Shown: in pieces, positions 35,080 through 45,110 of the stretch | Position numbering within the stretch: position 1 is the stretch's first letter | Layout: each line of letters opens with the position of its first letter | DNA from: Gillisella vitis | GTDB taxonomy: Bacteria; Pseudomonadota; Alphaproteobacteria; Rhizobiales; Rhizobiaceae | DNA length: 64,000 bases | Direction of reading: 5' to 3' | Assembly: GCF_021559775.1 (NCBI RefSeq) | Contig: NZ_CP056047.1 | Coordinates: 2,480,001 to 2,544,000 of the forward strand | Notes under the pieces: generated by a model | Told to the model about the DNA's origin: nothing | The model's database searches: none | What the model saw: only the letters and a program-made list of their open reading frames with translations | Made by a program: the position numbers and the translations under genes

Positions 35080-35678
35080 GCTTATCGCCCCCCAGCGAAA
35101 ACAACATAACCCGGAATTTTGATATATTATTAGCAAGAGTCAATTTATTTATTAAAAAATAATAAATATAATCGATTATATTTATTATATTATTCAATAT
35201 TGATAATTATATTTATATTTTATGTAAGTAAATCAATATTTTCAAAAACCCACAAAAAATTAAAATATATATAGCAACATATATGAATATAAATATGTCT
35301 TTTCAATTCTCCTTTTCACGATGGCAGCTATTTCTCGCACATGTGTGTCTGTCCAGCATTCCCTACCAATGACATTGGGCGGTTGACGTGAATGAATATC
35401 AAGCTCCTGATAAATTTGAAATATTCAAAATTCCTTCAATATCACGAGGGTTTACGACATTAGGCCTGCCGCTGGACAGGAATTCGAACATGACTTCGGC
35501 AGTGCAGCAACGAATTGCGATTGACATTTCGAGGCAGGATGTGAGTATTTGCCCATGAGTAAAGCGAATGCTCATTAGATCGCGAGTGAGATCAAGGTCT
35601 ATCGGTTGATTTACCAGTGGCCCGTCGGCAGACCCTCAAGGGGCCTCCGGGTTCCACCTGGTCTTCTGGGAGGAAGAA
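35080..35678. other. AT-rich divergent regulatory region, module / smo operon
   Basis: About 600 bases without a gene. From 35100 to about 35300 the sequence is very rich in A and T (long runs of TTTATTATAT, AAAATAATAAATA) unlike anything else in the window, which fits a xenogeneic or MucR/Ros-type silencing target upstream of the DUF1800 gene. The smoE-proximal half is of normal composition. ATGAG-N11-CTCAT at 35555-35575 is a weak candidate operator. Confidence 0.7.
35555..35575. promoter_or_regulatory. Candidate operator upstream of smoE
   Basis: Short inverted repeat ATGAG-N11-CTCAT with nearby TGAG direct copies, 104 bases before the smoE start. It could be the SorC-type regulator site or chance. 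Confidence 0.3.
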
Positions 35679-36998
35679 ATGACATTGAAAACACTATTGC
35701 TGGGCGCCTGCTCAGTCTTCGCCATGGCTGGCGTGGCCTCTGCCGAAACGCTGACGATTGCCACCGTCAACAATGGCGACATGATCCGCATGCAAAAGCT
35801 GACGGATGATTTTACAAGCAAGAACCCCGGCATTGATGTGAAGTGGGTGACGCTGGAAGAAAACGTTCTGCGCCAGAAGGTTACCACCGATGTGGCCACC
35901 AAGGGCGGCCAGTATGATGTGATGACCATTGGCATTTATGAGGCCCCGATCTGGGGCAAGCAGGGCTGGCTGGCACCGCTGGACAAGCTGAGTGCCGACA
36001 AGGCTTACGACGCAGCCGACCTTCTGCCGCCAGTGCGGTCTGGCCTGACTGTTGATGGCAAGCTTTATGCGGCACCGTTTTATGCCGAAAGCTCGATGGT
36101 GATGTATCGCAAGGATCTGTTTGAAAAAGCAGGGCTGAAAATGCCGGAAGCTCCAACATGGGACTTCATCAAGGAAGCAGCTGACAAAATCACCGATAAA
36201 TCCAAGGAAGTTTACGGCATTTGCTTGCGTGGCAAGGCTGGCTGGGGCGAAAACATTGCCTTCCTATCCGCCATGTCCAACTCCTTTGGTGCGCGCTGGT
36301 TTGATGAACAGTGGAAGCCGCAGTTTGATCAGCCGGAGTGGAAAAAGACCCTTCAGTTCTATGTGGACCTAATGAAGAAGGACGGCCCTCCCGGTGCCTC
36401 CTCCAACGGCTTCAATGAAAACCTCGCCTTGTTCCAGACCGGCAAATGCGGCATGTGGATTGATGCCACCGTGGCAGCATCCTTCGTGACCAACCCGAAG
36501 GAATCCAAGGTTGCTGATCAGGTCGGCTTTGCTTTGGCTCCCGATAATGGTCTTGGCAAGCGCGGCAACTGGCTGTGGTCGTGGAACCTCGCCATTCCGG
36601 CTGGCTCCAAGAAGGTCGAAGCCGCTGAAAAGTTCATCGCTTGGGCAACGAGCAAGGACTATCTGAAGCTGGTGGCAGAGAAGGATGGCTGGGCCAATGT
36701 TCCTCCGGGCACGCGTACCTCGCTTTATGCCAATGCTGATTACCAGAAGGCAGCACCGTTTGCGAAGATGACGCTGGATAGCATCAACTCGGCAGACCCC
36801 AAGCAACCAACCGTCAAGCCTGTGCCTTATGAGGGCGTGCAATATGTGGCTATCCCGGAATTCCAGGGCATCGGCACCGCCGTTGGCCAGCAATTCTCGG
36901 CAGCACTGGCCGGTCAGACCACGGTGGATCAGGCGTTGAAAACGGCGCAGACGTTGACTGAGCGTGAGATGAAGAAGGCGGGTTATCCGAAGAAGTAA
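35679..36998 (+). CDS. smoE: Sorbitol/mannitol ABC transporter substrate-binding protein
   Basis: 439 residues with a signal peptide MTLKTLLLGACSVFAMAGVASA. It binds polyols or related sugars in the periplasm and delivers them to SmoFGK. The mature start AETLTIATVNNGDMIRMQKL and the segment GQYDVMTIGIYEAPIWGKQG are typical of the family-1 SmoE/MtlE binding proteins. The context (two permeases, ATPase, SmoS, MtlK) makes the assignment firm. A GGAGGAA ribosome site precedes the ATG. A long palindromic repeat separates it from smoF. Confidence 0.93.
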   Translation: MTLKTLLLGACSVFAMAGVASAETLTIATVNNGDMIRMQKLTDDFTSKNPGIDVKWVTLEENVLRQKVTTDVATKGGQYDVMTIGIYEAPIWGKQGWLAPLDKLSADKAYDAADLLPPVRSGLTVDGKLYAAPFYAESSMVMYRKDLFEKAGLKMPEAPTWDFIKEAADKITDKSKEVYGICLRGKAGWGENIAFLSAMSNSFGARWFDEQWKPQFDQPEWKKTLQFYVDLMKKDGPPGASSNGFNENLALFQTGKCGMWIDATVAASFVTNPKESKVADQVGFALAPDNGLGKRGNWLWSWNLAIPAGSKKVEAAEKFIAWATSKDYLKLVAEKDGWANVPPGTRTSLYANADYQKAAPFAKMTLDSINSADPKQPTVKPVPYEGVQYVAIPEFQGIGTAVGQQFSAALAGQTTVDQALKTAQTLTEREMKKAGYPKK

Positions 36999-37046
36999 GG
37001 GTTGAGTGCGGGGGTTTACCCCCGCCATCTCGCCCACAATGTATGA

Positions 37047-37212
37047 CAGTGCAAGCGGCCCCCTCACCCCGCCTCCGCTACGCTCGGCGGACCTCTCCCC
37101 GCTGGGGCGAGGAGAGAAGCCGGCGCTGCGGCTCTTTCCCTCTTCTCCCCATTCCCTATGTAAAGTGGGGGGAGAAGGTGCCGGCAGACGGATGAGGGGG
37201 CGGCTGGCACTG
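37047..37212. repeat. Long palindromic intergenic repeat between smoE and smoF
   Basis: Ends CAGTGCAAGCGGCCCCCTCA and TGAGGGGGCGGCTGGCACTG are inverted copies (18 of 20 bases). Inside are CTCTCCCCGCTGGGGCGAGGAG and AGAAGGTGCCGGCAGACGGATGAGG-like blocks. The same family is seen at 40836-41056. Transcribed, it would fold into a strong hairpin after the smoE coding sequence. Confidence 0.85.
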
Positions 37213-37295
37213 CCCTACGATGTGTGAGCAGGACAGCAAGCCCCCGCCCAACCATAAAACAAAAACCCCAACACACCCAAAGAGGCGCGGCAGAC

Positions 37296-38168
37296 ATGGC
37301 GACGACCCATACCCATTCCTCGGCCCGATGGATGATGGCCCCTTCGGTTATCCTGCTGTTTGCATGGATGATTGTGCCGCTGGTCATGACCATCTATTTC
37401 TCAACGCTGAACTATAATCTGCTGATGCCCGGCGTGCATGAATTCGTCGGCCTGCTGAATTACGAATATTTCCTCACCGATCCGGCGTTTTTTGCAGCGC
37501 TGACCAACACGCTGATACTGGTGGGTGGCGTGCTCGCTATCTCGATCATTGGTGGCATTGCGCTGGCACTGCTGCTGGATCAGCCGATGTTTGGCCAAGG
37601 CATTGTCCGCATTCTGGTGATTTCGCCGTTTTTCATCATGCCAACCGTTGCCGCACTGGTGTGGAAAAACATGCTGATGAACCCGGTGAACGGCCTCTTT
37701 GCCTTCGCTTTCCGGGCCGTTGGGCTGGAGCCGCTGGATTGGCTGGCCACCATTCCGCTGCTCTCCATCATCATCATTGTCGCATGGCAATGGCTGCCGT
37801 TTGCCACCCTGATCCTGCTCACCGCCCTGCAATCGCTGAGTGAGGAGCAGAAAGAAGCCGCCGAAATGGATGGCGCGGGGCCGATCTCGAAATTCATCTA
37901 TATTACGCTTCCGCATATGGCCCGTGCCATCACCGTGGTGGTGCTGATTGAGACCATCTTCCTGCTCTCGGTTTTTGCTGAAATTCTGGTCACCACCAAT
38001 GGCGGCCCCGGCACCGACAGCACCAACCTGACCTATCTGATCTACAATCAGGCCCTGCTGCAATTCGACATTGGCGGCGCATCCGCTGGCGGCATTGTGG
38101 CTGTGGTGCTGGCCAATATCGTTGCCCTTTTCCTGATCCGCCTCATCGGCAAGAACCTGGAGAGCTGA
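37296..38168 (+). CDS. smoF: Polyol ABC transporter permease
   Basis: 290 residues from MATTHTHSSARWMMAPSVIL, six membrane helices, MalF-type. The EAA loop is EQKEAAEMDGAGPISKFIYI, which docks to the ATPase. The long in-frame extension (to 37224) runs into the repeat and is not used. The last base is three bases before smoG. Confidence 0.94.
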   Translation: MATTHTHSSARWMMAPSVILLFAWMIVPLVMTIYFSTLNYNLLMPGVHEFVGLLNYEYFLTDPAFFAALTNTLILVGGVLAISIIGGIALALLLDQPMFGQGIVRILVISPFFIMPTVAALVWKNMLMNPVNGLFAFAFRAVGLEPLDWLATIPLLSIIIIVAWQWLPFATLILLTALQSLSEEQKEAAEMDGAGPISKFIYITLPHMARAITVVVLIETIFLLSVFAEILVTTNGGPGTDSTNLTYLIYNQALLQFDIGGASAGGIVAVVLANIVALFLIRLIGKNLES

Positions 38169-38171
38169 TCA

Positions 38172-39002
38172 ATGGCACGCGCAATTTCAACCAAGCGTAA
38201 GCTGACCTTTACCCTCATTGCCTGGGCAATCGGGCTGTTGCTGTTCTTCCCGATCCTGTGGACCTTCCTCACCAGTTTCAAAAGCGAAGGCGATGCCATC
38301 GCCTCGCCTCCGGTGTTTTTGTTCTTCCACTGGACCACAGAAAATTATGTCGAGGTGCAGGGACGCTCAGACTATTTTGCCCACTTCATGAACTCGGTGA
38401 TCATCTCCTTTGGCTCCACGCTTCTGGGGCTGGCCATTGCCATTCCGTCCGCTTGGGCCATGGCGTTTTCGCCCACCAAGCGCACCAAGGATGTGCTGAT
38501 GTGGATGCTCTCCACCAAAATGATGCCGCCGGTGGGTGCGCTGATCCCGATCTATCTGCTGTTTCGCGATGGCGGATTGCTCGATAGCCGCATCGGTCTG
38601 GTGGCGGTGCTGACCATGATCAACCTGCCGATCATCATCTGGATGCTCTACACCTACTTCAAGGAAATTCCAGGCGAAATTCTGGAAGCCGCCCGCATGG
38701 ATGGCGCATCCCTGATCAAGGAAATCATCTATGTGCTGACGCCGATGGCCGTGCCGGGCATTGCCTCGACAATGCTTTTGAACATCATTCTGTCATGGAA
38801 CGAGGCGTTTTGGACCCTCAACCTCACCACGTCAGTGGCGGCACCGCTGACCACCTTCATCGCCTCCTATTCCAGCCCCGAAGGCCTGTTTTACGCCAAG
38901 CTCTCGGCTGCCTCCACCATGGCGATTGCTCCAATCGTTGTGCTCGGATGGTTCAGCCAGAAACAGCTGGTGCGCGGACTGACCTTTGGCGCTGTGAAAT
39001 AA
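38172..39002 (+). CDS. smoG: Polyol ABC transporter permease
   Basis: 276 residues, MalG-type with six membrane segments. The EAA loop is EIPGEILEAARMDGASLIKE, and the C-terminus ends RGLTFGAVK, a typical MalG-group ending. It pairs with SmoF to form the channel. Spacing within the operon is 3 bases before and 15 after. Confidence 0.94.
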   Translation: MARAISTKRKLTFTLIAWAIGLLLFFPILWTFLTSFKSEGDAIASPPVFLFFHWTTENYVEVQGRSDYFAHFMNSVIISFGSTLLGLAIAIPSAWAMAFSPTKRTKDVLMWMLSTKMMPPVGALIPIYLLFRDGGLLDSRIGLVAVLTMINLPIIIWMLYTYFKEIPGEILEAARMDGASLIKEIIYVLTPMAVPGIASTMLLNIILSWNEAFWTLNLTTSVAAPLTTFIASYSSPEGLFYAKLSAASTMAIAPIVVLGWFSQKQLVRGLTFGAVK

Positions 39003-39017
39003 TAAGGATCACCTATC

Positions 39018-40031
39018 ATGGGCAGTATTCAGCTTAAAAACGTCTCCAAGGCCTTTGCCGAGCATAAGGTTATTCCCGGCATTGATCTGGAGATCAACAA
39101 TGGCGAATTCGTTGTGTTTGTTGGTCCCTCTGGCTGCGGCAAGAGCACCCTGCTGCGGCTGATTGCCGGGCTGGAGGATACATCCGGCGGCAAGATTTTT
39201 ATTGATGGCACTGACGCCACTGACCGCAAACCATCGGAGCGCGGCCTTGCCATGGTGTTTCAATCCTATGCGCTTTACCCGCATATGAGCGTGCGTTCCA
39301 ACATTGGCTTTCCGCTGAAAATGGCGGGCATGGACAAGGGCGAGATTGACAAGAAGGTGACGGATGCCGCCCGCATCCTCAATCTCACAGATTATCTCGA
39401 CCGCAAACCGCGCCAGCTTTCTGGCGGTCAGCGTCAGCGTGTGGCGATTGGCCGCGCCATTGTGCGCTCACCCTCGTGCTTTTTGTTTGATGAGCCGCTC
39501 TCCAATCTGGATGCGGCGCTGCGCGTCAACATGCGGCTGGAGATCACCGAGTTGCACCAGAAGCTGGGCGCGACATCAATCTACGTCACCCACGATCAGG
39601 TGGAAGCCATGACCATGGCCGACAAGATTGTGGTGCTGAACAAGGGCCGCATTGAGCAGGTCGGCTCGCCAATGGAGCTCTATCACAAGCCCGCTAATCT
39701 GTTTGTCGCAGGCTTTATTGGCTCACCGAAAATGAACCTGATTTCTGGGGAGACCGCTGCCAAATACGGTGCCACCACCATCGGCGTGCGCCCGGAACAT
39801 GTGACGCTCTCCACCACCGATGGCGCGTGGAAAGGCAAGGTGACGATTGCCGAACATCTCGGCTCCGACACCCATTTGCATGTTGATGTTGAGGGCCTTG
39901 GCCATCTCACCGCCCGTGCGGATGGCGATTTCACCGCCCGCCATGGCGACACGGTGTTCATTACCCCGGATGACAGCCGCATTCATCGTTTCAATGAACA
40001 GGGCCTAAACGAGAAGGAGATGTCAGCATGA
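39018..40031 (+). CDS. smoK: Polyol ABC transporter ATP-binding protein
   Basis: 337 residues, MalK/UgpC group. Walker [11 protein letters not shown]-loop Q in [12 protein letters not shown], signature [14 protein letters not shown], Walker [14 protein letters not shown], His in [13 protein letters not shown]-terminal OB-type regulatory domain (from about 235) completes it. Its last bases overlap smoS (ATGA). Confidence 0.95.
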   Translation: MGSIQLKNVSKAFAEHKVIPGIDLEINNGEFVVFVGPSGCGKSTLLRLIAGLEDTSGGKIFIDGTDATDRKPSERGLAMVFQSYALYPHMSVRSNIGFPLKMAGMDKGEIDKKVTDAARILNLTDYLDRKPRQLSGGQRQRVAIGRAIVRSPSCFLFDEPLSNLDAALRVNMRLEITELHQKLGATSIYVTHDQVEAMTMADKIVVLNKGRIEQVGSPMELYHKPANLFVAGFIGSPKMNLISGETAAKYGATTIGVRPEHVTLSTTDGAWKGKVTIAEHLGSDTHLHVDVEGLGHLTARADGDFTARHGDTVFITPDDSRIHRFNEQGLNEKEMSA

Positions 40032-40804
40032 CTGGCAGATTAGACGGAAAATCCGCCCTGATTACCGGCTCCGCCCGTGGCATTGGCCGTGCGTTTGCAG
40101 AGGCCTACGTGCGGGAAGGTGCCACGGTTGCCATTGCCGATATCAATATGGAACGGGCATTGGAAACCGCCAAAGCCATTGGCGAGAAAGCCTATGCCGT
40201 TCATCTGGATGTGACCAATCAGGCCTCCATCGATGTCGCTATCAAGGCTGTGGAAGAGAAAACTGGCGGCCTCGACATCCTCATCAACAACGCCGCTCTG
40301 TTTGATCTTGCACCCATCGTGGACATTACCCGCGAGAGCTATGATCGGCTGTTTTCCATCAATGTCGCTGGCTCACTCTTCATGCTGCAAGCGGCGGCAA
40401 AATCGATGATCGCCAGAGGAAAAGGCGGCAAGATTATCAATATGGCAAGCCAGGCCGGACGGCGCGGCGAAGCGCTGGTGGCGGTCTATTGCGCCACCAA
40501 GGCGGCGATTATCTCAATCACCCAATCGGCCGGGCTGGACCTGATCAAGCATGGCATCAATGTCAACGCCATTGCCCCCGGCGTGGTCGATGGCGAGCAT
40601 TGGGATGGCGTCGATGCGCTGTTTGCCCGCCACGAGAACCGCGCCCCCGGCGAGAAGAAAAAGCTGGTGGGTGAGGCTGTTCCGTTTGGGCGCATGGGGA
40701 CGGCGCAGGATCTTACCGGCATGGCGATTTTTCTGGCGTCCGCTGAGGCCGATTATGTGGTGGCTCAGACGTATAATGTCGATGGCGGCAATTGGATGAG
40801 TTGA
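40028..40804 (+). CDS. smoS: Sorbitol (L-iditol 2-) dehydrogenase, SDR family
   Basis: 258 residues. NAD-binding motif [18 protein letters not shown] motif in LINNAALFD, catalytic Ser in [10 protein letters not shown] and Tyr/Lys in YCATK. SmoS oxidises sorbitol to fructose and galactitol to tagatose in rhizobia. Translationally coupled to smoK. A palindromic repeat follows before mtlK. Confidence 0.93.
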   Translation: MTGRLDGKSALITGSARGIGRAFAEAYVREGATVAIADINMERALETAKAIGEKAYAVHLDVTNQASIDVAIKAVEEKTGGLDILINNAALFDLAPIVDITRESYDRLFSINVAGSLFMLQAAAKSMIARGKGGKIINMASQAGRRGEALVAVYCATKAAIISITQSAGLDLIKHGINVNAIAPGVVDGEHWDGVDALFARHENRAPGEKKKLVGEAVPFGRMGTAQDLTGMAIFLASAEADYVVAQTYNVDGGNWMS

Positions 40805-40835
40805 GATGAAAGGGTTTGCTGAGGCGTTTTGTGGA

Positions 40836-41056
40836 GTGGGCTTCGCACCCCCTCATCCCCCTTTCTTTATTAAACGAGGCGGGACCTTCTCCCCGCTGGG
40901 GAGAAGAGACTTTGTGGATATGGCGAAACTCAAAAAGCAACTGCTTCAAACCGCATCCAGCAAACATCGGCAAAATAAAGCATGGGACCGTACAACCTGC
41001 CTCTTCTCCCCAGCGGGGAGAAGGTGGCGGCAGCCGGATGAGGGGGGCGAAGCCAC
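40836..41056. repeat. Long palindromic intergenic repeat between smoS and mtlK
   Basis: Outer arms GTGGGCTTCGCACCCCCTCAT-like and ATGAGGGGGGCGAAGCCAC are inverted. Inside, a 24-base segment (40885-40908) is exactly complementary to 41001-41024, so a large stem-loop can form. Same family as 37047-37212. Confidence 0.88.
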
Positions 41057-41128
41057 CAAGCCACACGCTCCATCCCCGACATTGCACCCCTTCACCCATT
41101 TCCCAAAATTCATTCAGGACCTAACCCA

Positions 41129-42616
41129 ATGACCATAAAACTCTCCCTTTCCACCCTGCCCGACGCCTCCACAAAGGCCGCCATTCCCACCTACACCCGC
41201 GAAAGCCTCACCCCCGGCATCGTCCATTTCGGCGTTGGCAATTTCCACCGCGCCCACCAAGCCGTCTACCTGCACGAGCTGTTCAACCTCGGCAAAGACC
41301 TCGATTTCGCCATTATCGGCGCGGGCGTGCTGCCATCCGATGCCACGATGAAAGACAAGCTGGCAGGCCAGGATTACCTGACCACCGTGGTGGAACAGGA
41401 TGTGGCCAAAAGTGCCGCCACCGTCACCGGTCCGATGGTGGATATGATCGCGGCACCGGATTTTGACGGCATCATTGAAAAGCTGGCCGATCCCGCCATT
41501 CGCATCGTCTCCATGACCATCACCGAAGGCGGCTATTTCATCGATCCCGCCACTGGCCATTTTGACCCAAAACACCCGGCCATCGTGGCAGACGCCCAAA
41601 ACCCCGACCAGCCCAAAACAGTCTTCGGCCTGATCATCGCAGGCCTCAAGGCCCGACGTGCCGCCAATATTCCACCCTTCACCGTGATGTGCTGCGACAA
41701 CATCCCCGGCAATGGCGAAGTGACGGAAGCCACAATCATCGGCCTTGCCAAACTTTCCGATCCCGATTTTGCCGAGTGGATTCTCCATCACGTTGCCTTC
41801 CCCAATTCCATGGTGGACCGCATCACCCCCGCCACCGGCCCGCGCGAGATTGACATTACCCGCGATGCTTACGGCATTGATGATGCATGGCCAGTGTTTT
41901 GCGAGGAGTTCAAGCAATGGGTGCTGGAGGACAAATTCCCCCTCGGTCGTCCTGCTTTCGAAGAGGTTGGCGTCACCTTTGTGGAAGATGTGGCACCTTA
42001 TGAGCTGATGAAACTGCGCATTCTCAATGGCGGCCATGCGGCTATTGCCTATCCGGCAGCGCTGATGGACATTCACTTCGTGCACGAAGCCATGGAAAAT
42101 CCGCTGATCCGGGCCTTCCTTGCCAAGCTGACCCATGATGAAATCATCCCAGTGGTGCCACCCGTGCCCAACACCAGCTTGCAAGACTATGCCACGCTGA
42201 TCGAGAGCCGCTTCTCCAACCCCAAGATCGGCGACACCATTCCGCGCTTAGCGCAGGATGGCTCGAACCGTCAGCCAAAATTCATTCTGCCATCCACAGC
42301 AGATCGTCTCGCCAAGGGGTTGGATGTCACCGGGCTGGCTTTGGTGTCGGCCCTTTGGTGTCATTATTTCGAAGGCACATCCGATAGCGGCAAGCCGATT
42401 GTGTTCAACGATGCCAGTGCGGAGCGTCTGCAAAAAACCGCCATTGCCTCGCGGCAAGATCCGCTGCTATTCCTAGCGCTGGACGATATTTTTGGCACCG
42501 TGGGGCAAAATGACGTGTTCAGGCAGCGCTTTGCAAAAGCGCTTTCACACCTTCGCACCCATGGCACAGCACAAACCCTGCAAAGCTACATCGACGGCGG
42601 CCTCGCAGCGGCATAA
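41129..42616 (+). CDS. mtlK: Mannitol 2-dehydrogenase
   Basis: 495 residues of the polyol-specific long-chain dehydrogenase family. The N-terminal Rossmann part has GIVHFGVGNFHRAHQAVYL, and the catalytic motif is KLRILNGGHAAIAYPA with the active-site Lys. It oxidises mannitol (also arabitol and sorbitol) to a keto-sugar using NAD. It lies after smoS and a repeat; the HAD phosphatase follows by eight bases. Confidence 0.94.
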   Translation: MTIKLSLSTLPDASTKAAIPTYTRESLTPGIVHFGVGNFHRAHQAVYLHELFNLGKDLDFAIIGAGVLPSDATMKDKLAGQDYLTTVVEQDVAKSAATVTGPMVDMIAAPDFDGIIEKLADPAIRIVSMTITEGGYFIDPATGHFDPKHPAIVADAQNPDQPKTVFGLIIAGLKARRAANIPPFTVMCCDNIPGNGEVTEATIIGLAKLSDPDFAEWILHHVAFPNSMVDRITPATGPREIDITRDAYGIDDAWPVFCEEFKQWVLEDKFPLGRPAFEEVGVTFVEDVAPYELMKLRILNGGHAAIAYPAALMDIHFVHEAMENPLIRAFLAKLTHDEIIPVVPPVPNTSLQDYATLIESRFSNPKIGDTIPRLAQDGSNRQPKFILPSTADRLAKGLDVTGLALVSALWCHYFEGTSDSGKPIVFNDASAERLQKTAIASRQDPLLFLALDDIFGTVGQNDVFRQRFAKALSHLRTHGTAQTLQSYIDGGLAAA

Positions 42617-42624
42617 GGATTGTT

Positions 42625-43302
42625 ATGATGCATGACCCGGCCACTAAGCTGGTGATTTTCGATTGCGACGGCGTGCTTGTCGATAGCGAGCCGATCTCGG
42701 TTGAGGTCATGGTGGCCGAGTTTGAAAAGGCAGGCGTGGCGATTGATGCCGATTATGTCTATCGCAACTTCCTTGGCCGCAGCATGGCAACGGTGGTGGA
42801 CACGGCCCGCGAGGAGTTTTCGTTTGCCATCGGTGACAGCTTTCTGACCAGCCTGCGCACCCATCTGTATGAACGCTTCCGGCAGGATTTAAAGCAGATT
42901 TCCGGCCTACACACCGCACTCGACGATCTCAGCAAAGCGGGCATTCACTGGTGCGTGGCCTCCTCCAGCCAGCCAGATCGCATTGCTCTGTCACTTAGCG
43001 TCACCGGGTTGATCGAGCGTTTTCAGCCGCATATTTACAGCGCCACCATGGTGAAAAACGGCAAGCCCGCACCGGACCTGTTTCTGTATGCCGCCGAGAA
43101 AATGGCAACACAACCACACCAATGCGTGGTGGTGGAAGATAGCCCCGCTGGCCTCACCGCCGCCCGCGCCGCTGGCATGCGCGCCTTAGCCTTTACTGGC
43201 GGCGGCCATGCAACGGGCGACATCTACCACGGCAGCATTGACGCCCTGAAGCCAGACGCCAAATTTGACGCCATGGCCAATCTGGTTCAGTTTGTCTTAT
43301 AA
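42625..43302 (+). CDS. HAD-superfamily sugar phosphatase or phosphomutase
   Basis: 225 residues. Nucleophile motif FDCDGVLVDSEP (about 12-23) and motif III/IV region VVVEDSPAGLTAARAAGM near residue 170. A helical cap lies between (residues 25-90), as in beta-phosphoglucomutase and YieH-type phosphatases. In a polyol operon it may dephosphorylate a sugar phosphate or an unwanted intermediate. Start is ATG at 42625; the ATG three bases on is equally possible. Confidence 0.85.
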   Translation: MMHDPATKLVIFDCDGVLVDSEPISVEVMVAEFEKAGVAIDADYVYRNFLGRSMATVVDTAREEFSFAIGDSFLTSLRTHLYERFRQDLKQISGLHTALDDLSKAGIHWCVASSSQPDRIALSLSVTGLIERFQPHIYSATMVKNGKPAPDLFLYAAEKMATQPHQCVVVEDSPAGLTAARAAGMRALAFTGGGHATGDIYHGSIDALKPDAKFDAMANLVQFVL

Positions 43303-43327
43303 GCATTAGGGCGGAAACAAATTCATC

Positions 43328-44899
43328 ATGCGAGATCATCTGATTGCGGTGGATGTCGGCACCGGCAGCGCGCGTGCCGGTGTCGTGACGCGCACCGGTC
43401 GCCTGCTGGCCCGGCGCGAACACCCGATCCTGCTTTCACGCCCAAGCGATGAGCGTGGCGAACACAATTCCCAGGATATCTGGGAGGCCTGCTGCATCGC
43501 GGTCAAGGCAGCCCTTGCAGAGGCCGGTATCGCCCCCAAAGCCATTGCCGGTATCGGTTTCGACGCGACCTGCTCGCTGGTGCTGCTTGACAGAAGCGGC
43601 CAGCCGCTCTGCCTGAATGGGGAGGATGGTTTCGACACAATTTCCTGGCTGGATCACCGCGCCACGGCTGAAGCCGAAGAATGCGGACATATCGATCATC
43701 CGGTGCTGCACCACAATGGCCGGGTCATCTCCCCTGAAGCCGAAATCCCCAAGCTGATGTGGCTGAAGCGTCATCGCCCGGATCTCTGGCAAAGACTGGG
43801 TTTAGCCTTCGATCTCGCTGATTTCCTCACCTGGAAGGCGACGGGCAGCCCGGCGCGGTCGCTTTGTACCCTGACATCCAAATGGACGTTTTTCGGCCAT
43901 AGCAAGCCCGGCTGGCAACAGGATTTTCTGGATCGTGTCGGGCTGGATGACGTGCTGACTCGCGCAGGCTTACCAGAAGAGGCGGTTGCGGTTGGCAAAC
44001 GCGTCGGCACACTCAGCACGGACGCTGCGGACGCGCTGGGTCTTATTCCCGGCACTCCCGTTGCCGCCGGCATGGTCGATGCCTATGCAGGCGCGCTCGG
44101 CGTGCTGGGATCGACGGATCTCTCAGACCCTGAGCTTAACCACGTGGCGATGATCGGCGGCACCTCCAGCTGCCTGATTGCGCTCCGGCCCAAGCCTCTT
44201 TACGGTTTCAGCCTCTGGGGGCCTTATTTCGGGGCCATTTTCCCCGATCTCTGGCTGGTGGAGGCCGGACAATCGGCAACCGGCGCGCTTCTCAACCATC
44301 TTGTCCGCAGCCATGCGGAAGGCGGCGAACCGAGCATCGACAATCATCGCCGCATCATTGCCCGGATCGCTGAATTACGTGCCGCCGAAGGTGCGTCTTT
44401 CGGCCAGAAAATCAACGTCCTGCCGGATTTTCACGGCAACCGCTCGCCCTTTGCCGACCCAAACCTGACCGGAACCATCTCCGGCCTGACGCTGGATGCC
44501 TCGTTTGACGGCCTCTGCCGCCTCTATTGGCGGGCCTGCGTCGGCATCGTGCTTGGCCTGCGCCAGATCGTCGAGACACTCAGCAAAGACGGGATAGGCC
44601 CGCTGCGCCTGCATCTCACCGGCGGTCACGTCAAAAACCCGCTTCTGGTTGAGCTTTACGCCGAGGCGACCGGCTGCGAATTGGTGGTGGCCGATAGCAC
44701 CGATGCCGTACTGGTCGGCACCGCCATCAATGCTGCCAGCGCCGCCGGGCTTTATCTCGGCCTTGCTGAGGCAGGCGCGGCGATGGCTGAACCAGGGCGG
44801 CTTGTGGTGCCGAACCCGGATATGAAAGAGGTTTACGACCGCGACTACGCGCGTTTTCTCGCCATGCAGCGGCACCGGGCCGAGCTGGACGCGATCTGA
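43328..44899 (+). CDS. FGGY-family carbohydrate kinase (ribulokinase/xylulokinase type)
   Basis: 523 residues. N-terminal ATPase domain starts IAVDVGTGSARAGVV, with GIGFDATCSLV (residues about 75) and the second domain LHLTGGHVKNPLLVELYAEATG. It phosphorylates a keto-pentose made by oxidation of arabitol, ribitol or xylitol; DGF-type substrate residues suggest D-ribulose or D-xylulose. It ends the polyol operon. The length matches D-ribulokinases of the FGGY group. Confidence 0.88.
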   Translation: MRDHLIAVDVGTGSARAGVVTRTGRLLARREHPILLSRPSDERGEHNSQDIWEACCIAVKAALAEAGIAPKAIAGIGFDATCSLVLLDRSGQPLCLNGEDGFDTISWLDHRATAEAEECGHIDHPVLHHNGRVISPEAEIPKLMWLKRHRPDLWQRLGLAFDLADFLTWKATGSPARSLCTLTSKWTFFGHSKPGWQQDFLDRVGLDDVLTRAGLPEEAVAVGKRVGTLSTDAADALGLIPGTPVAAGMVDAYAGALGVLGSTDLSDPELNHVAMIGGTSSCLIALRPKPLYGFSLWGPYFGAIFPDLWLVEAGQSATGALLNHLVRSHAEGGEPSIDNHRRIIARIAELRAAEGASFGQKINVLPDFHGNRSPFADPNLTGTISGLTLDASFDGLCRLYWRACVGIVLGLRQIVETLSKDGIGPLRLHLTGGHVKNPLLVELYAEATGCELVVADSTDAVLVGTAINAASAAGLYLGLAEAGAAMAEPGRLVVPNPDMKEVYDRDYARFLAMQRHRAELDAI

Positions 44900-45110
44900 G
44901 CGGCAAAAGCACCACCATAACGGACACGGAAACACCGGTCTTGATTGCGCGGCCAATTGTTTCTATATCGGGCGGGAATTGGCTGATAGAATGATAAGCC
45001 AAGCTGCATCGTGCAAGCTGCATTGTGAATGACCCGCTCTTCCTGCCCATGGCGTTGCTCAAGGCCCGCCCGCAGCAGTCGAGAACGGTCTTCTCGCAGA
45101 CATTTGAGAA

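Noticed and set aside
41114..42184. 356-residue minus-strand reading frame
   Set aside because: Antisense to mtlK; composition artefact of GC-rich codon use.
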